Assembly: GCA_964035545.1 (NCBI GenBank) | Contig: OZ037768.1 | Coordinates: forward strand, 19,695,700 to 19,759,699 | DNA from: Bugula neritina | Lineage: Eukaryota; Bryozoa; Gymnolaemata; Cheilostomatida; Bugulidae | Length of the DNA: 64,000 bases | Direction: 5' to 3' | Shown: piece by piece, positions 1 to 7,394 of the stretch | Position numbering within the stretch: the stretch's first letter is position 1 | Layout: each line of letters opens with the position of its first letter | Notes under the pieces: generated by a model | Told to the model about the DNA's origin: nothing | Databases searched by the model: none | The model's input: the letters and a program-made list of their open reading frames with translations, nothing else | Made by a program: the position numbers and the translations under genes

Positions 1-85
1 TTTAATTTAAAATTACACTTAGCAATTACAGCTTTCAAAAGAAAATACAATAATTGAATGCTTCTACACTACTATTCACAAATCT

Positions 86-211
86 TTAGTCATGAGGTAG
101 TGGAAAATCACCAAGTAAAGGGATGATCTGATCTCTCAACTTATCAGTAGAACACACGAGTAACTTTCTGCTCAACAGATTCATTGGCTGACCTAAAACA
201 GCGGCAGTAAC
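86..211 (-). CDS. Inositol monophosphatase, last (7th) coding exon
   Basis: This exon encodes the C-terminal 41 residues of an inositol monophosphatase (IMPA1/IMPA2 type), the enzyme that hydrolyses inositol phosphates to free inositol. The peptide aligns without gaps to the family C-terminus: a G-x-P-(hydrophobic)-x-L-x-SRK segment followed by a helix and a short acidic tail. On the minus strand the 3' splice site is actttgcag|GTTACT and the reading phase is 0. That matches exon 6 ending in phase 0 at 17938. The other six exons lie at 17938-19704, so the Polinton at 227-17338 separates this exon from the rest of the gene. Only 9 nt of original intron plus the 6-bp target duplication remain upstream of the acceptor AG. 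The fit of phase and length (276 aa in total) makes the assignment firm. Whether the intron is still spliced is unknown. Confidence 0.85.
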   Translation of the reverse strand, partial: VTAAVLGQPMNLLSRKLLVCSTDKLRDQIIPLLGDFPLPHD

Positions 212-220
212 CTGCAAAGT

Positions 221-226
221 GATGTA
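221..226. repeat. Left target-site duplication of the Polinton (GATGTA)
   Basis: The hexamer GATGTA directly precedes the left terminal AG at 227, and the same hexamer directly follows the right terminal CT at 17339-17344. Six-base target duplications are the hallmark of Polinton integration. Confidence 0.95.
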
Positions 227-339
227 AGTAGTATATGTGGAGCATTTGGGACCCCATCCCTGTGTTATATTCCCCATTACTCACACCGAGAAATCATTTT
301 ACTCACGGCTGGGGTAATTAATTATACATTAATTTTTTT
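227..339 (+). repeat. Polinton left terminal inverted repeat
   Basis: Base-by-base reading shows 113 positions identical to the reverse complement of 17226-17338. The repeat begins AGTAGT, a short terminal reiteration common in Polintons, and ends in a run of seven T. It is also the first unit of a tandem array that exists only at this end. Confidence 0.95.
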
Positions 340-700
340 ATTTTTTTACTCATGCAAAATTATATGTAGAAAACTTGGGACCCCATCCCTGTGTTATATT
401 CCCCATTACTCACACCGAGAAATAATTTTACTCACGGCTGGGGTAAATAATTATACATTAATTTTTTCTTTGTTTTTTTTACTCATGCAAAATTATATGT
501 AGAAAACTTGGGACCCCATCCCTGTGTTATATTCCCCATTACTCACACCGAGAATTCATTTTACTCACGGCTGGGGTAATTAATTATACATTAATTTTTT
601 CTTTGTGTTTTTACTCATGCAAAATTATATGTGGAGCATTTGGGACCCCATTTTTGTGTTATATCCCAATTACTCTAAAACAGATGAACAGTTACTTTAC
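227..700 (+). repeat. Tandem array of about 130-bp units, left end of Polinton only
   Basis: The word GGGACCCCAT recurs at about 248, 377, 510 and 642, a period of 129-133 bp. Units 1-3 are almost full length, each with a CTCACACCGAGAA block and a CTCACGGCTGGGGTAA block. Unit 4 decays after about 50 bp. Units 2 and 3 begin GTAGAAAACTTGGG, while units 1 and 4 begin GTGGAGCATTTGGG. The right end of the element has a single unit. The array could be a subterminal replication or promoter structure; that role is inference. Confidence 0.9.
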
Positions 701-710
701 TCTGTGTTAA

Positions 711-717
711 TATAAAA
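711..717 (+). promoter_or_regulatory. Possible TATA box for the first Polinton gene
   Basis: TATAAAA lies 105 bp upstream of the ATG at 822 and just after the last degenerate terminal repeat unit. In this AT-rich DNA such a match can occur by chance, so the call rests on position only. Confidence 0.3.
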
Positions 718-821
718 GTGAATATGAACTAAATAAAAGTTGTGATATTTGAAATTATTTTTATTATTGTGGTAGATGTGAAAACAAGCACATATACTCA
801 AGTCCATACCGTGCTAGCAAA

Positions 822-1292
822 ATGACTAGATTTGTTCATTCATCTATAGTTCATGATTTTGTATGGTCTACGTTGTCAGAGAATTGCTTGTGCTGCTCTC
901 CTTTTTTTGTGGAAACAAAGCATGTGAAGCATTTTAAGAAAAAATATAAAATGTTAACCATAAACGAAGTTAAATTGTGTAAAAATCTTGGAAACATTTT
1001 GATATCATGTCCAAATTTTCCTCAAAACATCAACACATTTATTAAATATATGCTCAGCATTTCAAATGTTTCAAGAGAAGACAAGTATTTTAAAATAATG
1101 TGCATCATTGTTCAGTTATCAGATTCATTGCTTGTTCAGCATGATATAAAGAAAATTGAAACTTTGATTGAGATATGTCAGCAACATATTGATAGTTCAT
1201 GTAAGAGCAAGTATTTGTTTATTTTACATTTGCTTGGAATATTAATGATGATAATATGTTTGTACATTACGTATAAACAGATATCTCATTAG
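822..1292 (+). CDS. Polinton protein with C-terminal membrane anchor, possible Bcl-2-like fold (unproven)
   Basis: This is an intact ATG-to-stop frame of 156 aa in the left, early-type part of the element. The protein is mostly helical in character. Residues about 128-152 are a hydrophobic segment followed by a Lys-containing tail, that is, a tail anchor. An amphipathic stretch near residues 48-58 contains K-N-L-G-N, faintly like a BH3 core, and it precedes several amphipathic helices. Overall size and layout resemble viral Bcl-2-like apoptosis regulators, but the NWGR signature is absent, so this is only a hypothesis. The stop codon is followed at once by a good splice donor (TAG|GTAAGC). 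AATAAA lies at 1467. No function is assigned. Confidence 0.6.
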   Translation: MTRFVHSSIVHDFVWSTLSENCLCCSPFFVETKHVKHFKKKYKMLTINEVKLCKNLGNILISCPNFPQNINTFIKYMLSISNVSREDKYFKIMCIIVQLSDSLLVQHDIKKIETLIEICQQHIDSSCKSKYLFILHLLGILMMIICLYITYKQISH

Positions 1293-2011
1293 GTAAGCTA
1301 TATGTAAAAGCTTTATTCACATTATTTTTTTGACAAACAATGATCATATACATTCGAAATATTATATTATACTAAATGCATTGAATAATATTCAAAGTAT
1401 GGTGATATATAATTGGATTGCAAAGTGAAAGTATTCGTTGGTATAAGATAGGTTTTGTAATTTTGTAATAAATATTTTGAACATTTGTTTGTAAAGAAGT
1501 ATTCAACTAGACATATAGTGCAAATAATTGGAGTCTTGTGAAAGTGTTGTTATTAATTATTATTATTATTATTGGTTGTATCACAGCTTTTTAGCTGGTG
1601 TAACCTTTTATAACCACAACCTAGTTTCACTAGGTCGATGGTATGATTATTATTATTATTATTATGATTGTTATTGTTTGAAGTTACATAATGCATATTA
1701 TAATAATATTATGCATGCATTGTGAAAACTTTCTTTTGCAGAACCCTATAGTAGCTTGTCCATGCATGGATGTGTTTGAATAATTTGAGTATTTACATGC
1801 TTTTATATATTTCTTCTAAGATGATTAATTAAAATGAAGACAGGAAATATTTCAAGTGTTAACTTTGCCTTCCACAAAATTCCTTCATTATAGACAATCA
1901 TGAGCTTTTTATAACCAATGAAACCAAAGCTTTTTCAACCATGAATTCAAGAGTTAACTACATTATTTTGCTAAATCATTCAAGCTTATTAGTTCATTTG
2001 TCATTCTTGTT
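1293..2011 (+). other. Polinton spacer with (ATT)n microsatellites, no convincing gene
   Basis: The stretch holds a donor-like site at its start (GTAAGC at 1293), AATAAA at 1467-1472, ATT-type repeats at about 1549-1573 and 1645-1666, and an AT palindrome near 1690-1715. It ends in a strong acceptor (TTTTGCAG, ending 2017). It could be an intron joining a short upstream exon to the frame that follows. Confidence 0.5.
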
Positions 2012-2068
2012 TTGCAGAAAAGGAGTTTTGTGACAGTTGTTGTAATTATTGGATACCACAGTTTACTA

Positions 2069-2506
2069 ATGGACAAATTATTACAGAATGATATTCCATC
2101 GTCAACATTTCATAAAGCAATTTACAATAAAGTGCTACTTTACCAGATATGCAATCAAATATGGATTGAAACCAAAAAGCTTGCTTATCATTCATGTGAA
2201 GCTTGTCTTAACCCAAACAGAATATTTGCTCATACATGCTTACACATATGGAATGAAACTCAGCTTTTAGACAATGGTTGGGCAAAAAACTTTACTGAAA
2301 AGTATTTCAAGGATGCATTAAATAATGTTTCTTGGAAGAAAATACAATTGTATATGGAAAGGTATAATCATTTAAATAGAGACAATAGGAAATGTAACAA
2401 AATGTTTTGGATAACAAGAAGTCGAAGATTGTTTCTACAAAAAACACTATTATCCTCTCTTAATAATATTGTCAAGGAAGAAGAACAATTTTATATACAA
2501 GTATAA
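2069..2506 (+). CDS. Polinton hypothetical protein with Cys/His cluster
   Basis: The frame is open from the acceptor-like TTTTGCAG ending at 2017 to the stop at 2506. The first ATG is at 2069 and gives 145 aa; a spliced start upstream would add about 17 residues. Around residues 45-65 there is a C-x-x-C followed by H-x-C-x-H spacing, which could bind a metal ion. The C-terminal half is basic and ends in a Glu-rich helix. AATAAA follows at 2601. I do not recognise the family. It lies between two other small unknown genes in the left part of the element. Confidence 0.5.
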   Translation: MDKLLQNDIPSSTFHKAIYNKVLLYQICNQIWIETKKLAYHSCEACLNPNRIFAHTCLHIWNETQLLDNGWAKNFTEKYFKDALNNVSWKKIQLYMERYNHLNRDNRKCNKMFWITRSRRLFLQKTLLSSLNNIVKEEEQFYIQV

Positions 2507-2716
2507 TAATTTGTTTAAAGGCAATGCATACATTTAAAAATTATTATTTACTTTTATACTCTAGTATTTACGTTTCTCATTCTATCACTGTGAATAACAT
2601 AATAAAATAGAATGTTGATGTGAGTTGACAAAGTATGTTTTATAATTTCATCTTCAATTTTCATAAAAATTAAAGGTTTTGATTTTTTGGATTCATTTGA
2701 ATATAGCATACCAACC

Positions 2717-2926
2717 ATGCAACATCTCAGCTTGATGGAACAAATTTTCCGTCATCAAAAATCATTGCTAGCTATAATTTTTTGCTTAGCGACAGCTCTA
2801 ATTACTCTAACTGTTTATAACTCAGTTTCTGAAGAAAGTAAAGCAGTTGAATCAATTAAAAATTTACAAAAAATATTATTCTCAACCGATAATAGTACAT
2901 TACTTGAAAGAAATTCTACAATATAA
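2717..2926 (+). CDS. Small single-pass membrane protein of the Polinton (69 aa)
   Basis: The first ATG in the frame is at 2717. The product has a basic N-terminal segment (R-x-x-K) followed by about 21 hydrophobic residues (positions about 16-36) and a polar, Ser/Asn-rich C-terminal domain. This looks like a type II or III membrane protein. It stops 4 nt before the ATG of the ATPase gene, and an AATAAA overlaps that start (2926-2931). No family is recognised; small membrane proteins are common in this part of Polintons. Confidence 0.45.
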   Translation: MQHLSLMEQIFRHQKSLLAIIFCLATALITLTVYNSVSEESKAVESIKNLQKILFSTDNSTLLERNSTI

Positions 2927-2930
2927 ATAA

Positions 2931-4056
2931 ATGGAGAATAAAGAAATAGACATTTCCCTTCATTCGCCATTCACAGGAATTATTAACGGTAAACATTAAT
3001 TACTAAACCAACTCACTTCCTAGCAATTTCCCCATTATTTTTTGTCAAGTCATGGATGGAATAAATTGATTAGATTGATTTAATTACAAATGCTTCCTAT
3101 ATAATTGGTTTAAGCGGATTAAAACCGTCTTAAGAAAATTAAATCTAAAATGATGAAGTATAAATGTTGCTAATGTATTATAAAATTGTGGTATTACAAA
3201 AATTAAAATAGATTCACAGGAGATTGATAAACTAAAAGTGTAAATGGAATTAGCTTTTACTAGGATTATTTTTTGATTGCGTGTCAATAAAGCGGAAAAG
3301 AAAAATAAAGCGGACACAAATAATGATTTATCGCAGTCAAGTCTTATACAGAATGTAGTTAAGCTTTATTTTGCAATTACCTAAAGTTTGTATAAACAAT
3401 TTTTAGCTCAACTATTTTATTCAACTGCAGTAAAGTGAAATGAAACCAAGTTGGAAAACATAATTGTTGATACAGGTCCTACTGGATCCGGAAAAAGTGT
3501 TCTGATGAAAAAGATTTTGGAAAACAGCAACAGTCTTATATTCCCAAATGTTGAAGAATGCATTATTAATTACAGTGTTTGGCAGACATTGTACGAACAA
3601 ATTCAAGTTCCATTTCCAATTAAATTTTTAGAAGGAATTACAAATGTTGAAGATATTCCAAGAGACAATAAGCATAGGCTAATTATTATTGACGATTTGA
3701 TGAATACTTTATCTGAGTCACAAGAAGTGTGTGACCTGTATACAAAATATTCTCACCATTTGAATATTAGTGTAATTATATTAGTTCAAAATCTGTTTGA
3801 AAAAGGCAAGTATTTTCGAACAATAAGTTTAAACACTCATTATTTATGGTTGCTAAAGTCTGTTAGAGATACATCAATTATATCTACATTAGGAAGACAA
3901 ATGATGAACTCAAAGTTTTTATCTAAATGCTACAAAGATGCAGTTAGCAAAAAATTTGGTCACCTATTTATTGACATGAAAGCCTCATCAGATGATAAAT
4001 ATAGAGTAAGATCCAATACATTTGATGAAGAAGTTGTGGTATATGTTGATCAGTAG
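2931..4056 (+). CDS. Genome-packaging ATPase (FtsK/HerA type), two exons
   Basis: This is the A32-like packaging ATPase of Polintons, which is thought to pump DNA into the capsid. Exons are 2931-2988 and 3476-4056, giving 212 aa. Donor AACG|GTAAAC and acceptor GATACAG|GTCC are in phase 1. The intron falls inside the codon for the first Gly of the P-loop. Exon 1 supplies the usual lead-in (a HSPF-type turn and a beta strand). Exon 2 opens with the Walker A residues PTGSGKS. Walker B, an I-I-I-D-D-L-M string, lies about residues 91-97, and a later polar segment (ILVQN) fits the sensor region. AATAAA follows at about 4328. Read unspliced, exon 1 would stop two codons after the donor, so splicing is required. 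Confidence 0.85.
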
Positions 4057-4772
4057 CTCAATAGATCATGACTTTTATTATTATAATTCTGTTTTTATCA
4101 ATATTGCCATTTATTCTGCAAAGTTTTGCAATATTTTTTAAATAATGTAATGCAAAAATTTTTAAAATTTCCAATTTTGTTAAAAGAATGAAAAAAACTT
4201 ATGTTGCAAATGTATTTTAGGATTGATTTCAAATATGTATTGTGAGTAGAGTTTAGAAAGCTAATCAAAAATTTTTAGTTATCTTAAGATATGGAAGTAA
4301 AGGGTGCATCATAATAATATACTGAAAAATAAATTTTTTTATTCAATTTGAAGTGAGTCTCTTGAAGGATAACTTAAGTTTAAAGTAACAGTCATGGGTT
4401 AAATTTTCTTAGAAAAATTGTTCAACCTCTTAAGTTACTCATTGGCTAGCTGAAAACCAAAAAGCAATCGGATTGAATAGTTATTTTTAGTAGGAGGAGA
4501 ATGAGTTAAGCATGATTAATTGAAATTTTTTGTATAAAATATCTATCTTTTCGATGTTTCACCATTATCAGTTTGTGATATCAATTAAAAATCTGCCTCA
4601 AGTCAAAAGAAAATAAAATGTAAGTAATATTTCATATATAAATAATAAACAAAATTTTATGTGAAAATTAAATGAAATTATTAAAAAAAAATTTTCTTTG
4701 TACGTAGCATCAAAAAATTATAAAGTTTGTGTTTAGATTTTAAATTAATGATTTTTAGAATATATAAAAAAT
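4057..4772 (+). other. Polinton spacer, no gene seen
   Basis: About 700 bp of AT-rich DNA between the ATPase and the multi-exon gene. I see only AATAAA at about 4328, downstream of the ATPase, and an AT-rich run just before the next ATG. The run could be a core promoter or, with the preceding TTTTTAG, an acceptor from a leader exon. Confidence 0.5.
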
Positions 4773-7394
4773 ATGAGTGTTTTGGATGATGGACTGGTTA
4801 AGTGTGGATATTGTGGAAATATTTGGGATGGCTGTGCACAGTGTGACTGCTATAACATTTTTCCAGAGATATATAATCATGTTGAAGAATCGAATCAAGT
4901 ATGTTGACAAATATTATGTTTCTAGGTGCACCTAAATATTTAGTGAAACTTGATTATGTTATTTTGGAGTTACCCTTTCATGAATGTGTTAGTACTTGTT
5001 TTGTGGATATGCGGAGCTTGTCCACAAAACATAATGAATTATTCAAGCAGTAATGCAGTCATGAAGGGGCAACTCTAAAATACAATAGCATCACAATATT
5101 ATTAGCTATATATAAATATATATATTTTTTTGATTTTATAATTTTTTACTTCTTGAAATATTTTAGAAAAGTTTTTTTCTGTAAGTTTATTTTGTGTTTG
5201 ATAATTTCAAACCACTTTAACTTAATTATGTTTGTGCAAATATGCTTTTAATAAGTAATGTTTTTTTGTAGATGCCTCCAAAATCTCAACTTAAAAAACT
5301 TGTGAAAACCTTTATCAATGATGAAGCAATTGAGGTGAATGATGGAGAATATGAGGAAGAAATGTCATCTCAACTTGCACCAAAAAAATGTAAAGGAAAA
5401 GGAAAAGGCAGACCAACTACAAAGGTGGGTGTTAACCAGGGTTGGGGTAATTGTAATTTGTAATTGTAATTGGTTGTAATTATTTACATTTTTTCAAGTA
5501 ATTGAATGTAATTTGTAATTGATGTATAAAAATGTAATTGTAATTAATTACATATTTAATGTAATTGATTTTTACAATTACTTTATAATTACATGTCAAT
5601 TACTTCAAACTTTGAAATCCTAAAAGTTTCATACTTTTCCTACCATGCCTACTGTTAAATAACAAATTCAGATTAATTGTCAATGTGGTATAGTATTACT
5701 GTTGAGTACAAAGGAGGTTCAGCACTGTCAAAATTACCCCTGCTAGTTGGACCCTAGAAGTGAAATTGCATAACTTCTATTTATCTCTTGCTAGAACAAA
5801 AGTAATTGTAATTGTGATTAATTACATTGCCATGTAATTGTAATTGTAATTAATTACATTACTATTTGACTGTAATTATAATTGTAATTGTAATTGACAA
5901 ATTATCATGTAATTGTAATTGTAATTAATTACATTCACATGTAATTGACCCCAACCCTGGTGTTAACTTTTAATTCAGAAATTAACTTTGATTTTAAATG
6001 GATGAATTTTATTCACATAATTTAAACAATTTTTAAAATTTACAGACTTCTACAATTAAACGAAAGCTTGATTTGAGCAGCGACGACAATGTAGAAAATG
6101 ATATATCATCAAAACGCGCTTTGATGAACAAGGAGGCTCAACAAGAAATTGAGGATAATTTGGCCATGTTCAAAAAGTGGAGTGCCAAGTTGAACAAATA
6201 TTCTTCGACATCTGCTTGCTCTGCAAGCACAAATGGTTAGTATTTCTATGCTAATGATATTGTAATTTGCGTAAATTCCATGAATATTCTAAGTATTTGA
6301 TTATGTTAAAGGAAGTGATGTCGAGGAGGTGGATTCAACTCCACGTAGGGTTCTTCTGCCGACACCTTCCTCTGCATCTACTATGACCATTTCCAATTCA
6401 CCACCACCACATCATTTACAAAATCTATCATGTGATGATGATCATGTGTATACGATTCGCTTAGAGGATGCGAAAGTTGAGGACCTTCTTATAGAGGTAA
6501 TTAATTTTTGAAAAGTTATATACAAGTTTATTTTTGATGTGTTTAGGGACCTGTTTTTTTTACTTTTATATCTTATTAACAATTTTTTTTTCTTCTATGC
6601 AACTAAATTATTATAATATTTTATGCATGTGAATTTCTATGTTAAGGGAACTGGTAGATGGCTCTCAATTTACCACAAGCTTGACGACAAAAAGAGGAAT
6701 ATAATGATTGTTGCACGTAACCAACTCAGTCAAGGATGTAAGTAATTTTGCTATTTGTAGTTATTTAATATTTGTAAGTATGTGATTTGCCAAAATTACT
6801 CAAACGTTAATTTAACATAAAATAAATATATATTTTTTTTGTTTTAGTCTTGGCGCCACGGAAAAAGTGGGTTAATGGCGAATTTCAGGGAGAACCGATT
6901 GGCTATAATGTCAAACTGGCCCAGTCCAGTCATCTAGTCAAATTTATCCAGGGTATTGAGCGGGAAATAGCTGCAAAAGGTTATGTAGTCAAGAGTAGGA
7001 CCAAAACCCCCTATACATACATCAGTGTTAGAGGAAATGCCATCAGTAGCGACACAACGTGAGTACTATAAATATCCATATTATACTAAAAAAAAATCTT
7101 TTTTATTTGAGTTCAAAATTGAAAAAATAACTGATTAAATTGCGTCATGTTAATTTACATAGGTTCTACAACCGTGACAAAGAAATCACGTTTGAAGAGG
7201 CAGTTTCCATAAAAGACGAGCAGATGGAAGTATCTGTATGTATGGAATTGAAGGGTGTTGTGGAGATCGGAGAACTGAAGTTTGTAAGAGCTCGTTTGAA
7301 CAGTATAAGAATGGAAAAGACATGCCATCAACAACCAGAGAACAATCAGCATATTAATATTTGTAAGATAAAAAATTTTTTTGCCAGTGTATGA
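4773..7394 (+). CDS. Unrecognised seven-exon Polinton gene with N-terminal zinc-ribbon-like motif (395 aa)
   Basis: Exons are 4773-4898, 5272-5424, 6046-6235, 6312-6496, 6647-6737, 6848-7058 and 7163-7394. All introns are GT-AG, the phases chain, and the total is 1188 nt. Residues 11-26 hold a compact C-x-x-C...C-x-x-C-x-C cluster that could bind zinc. Residues about 43-93 are acidic, then strongly Lys-rich (KCKGKGKGR), resembling a nuclear-localisation or DNA-binding tail. A Ser/Pro/Thr-rich linker follows, then a conserved-looking mixed alpha/beta domain (residues about 195-370) rich in Lys/Arg. I do not recognise the family. A role in DNA binding or replication next to the polymerase is inference. 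The last exon is in the same reading frame as the polymerase and is separated from it by one TGA. Two mobile elements lie in its introns. Confidence 0.65.
4952..5093. repeat. Foldback (hairpin) element in intron 1 of the unknown Polinton gene
   Basis: The inner arms TGTTTTGTGGA and TCCACAAAACA are perfect complements around an 11-nt loop. The outer arms starting TATTTTGGAGTTACCC pair with GGGGCAACTCTAAAATA at about 5066-5082 with a few mismatches, and a short insertion sits in the right arm. The whole forms one long imperfect hairpin of about 140 nt, typical of a small MITE. Confidence 0.7.
5437..5959. mobile_element. hAT-type MITE inserted in intron 2 of the unknown Polinton gene (523 bp)
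   Basis: The ends are CAGGGTTGGGG at the left and CCCCAACCCTG at the right. They are flanked by a perfect 8-bp duplication GTGTTAAC (5429-5436 and 5960-5967). CAGGG termini and 8-bp duplications are typical of hAT elements. The interior has no coding frame and consists of reiterated TGTAATT/AATTACA words. The left duplication starts only 4 nt after the exon-2 donor, yet the donor (AAG|GTGGGT) is preserved. Confidence 0.88.

Noticed and set aside
1528-1725. 65-codon Tyr-rich frame
   Set aside because: Made by the (ATT)n microsatellites; no genuine ATG start.
3084-3317. 77-codon minus-strand frame in the ATPase intron
   Set aside because: AT-rich intronic sequence, no recognisable domain, opposite to all other genes of the element.
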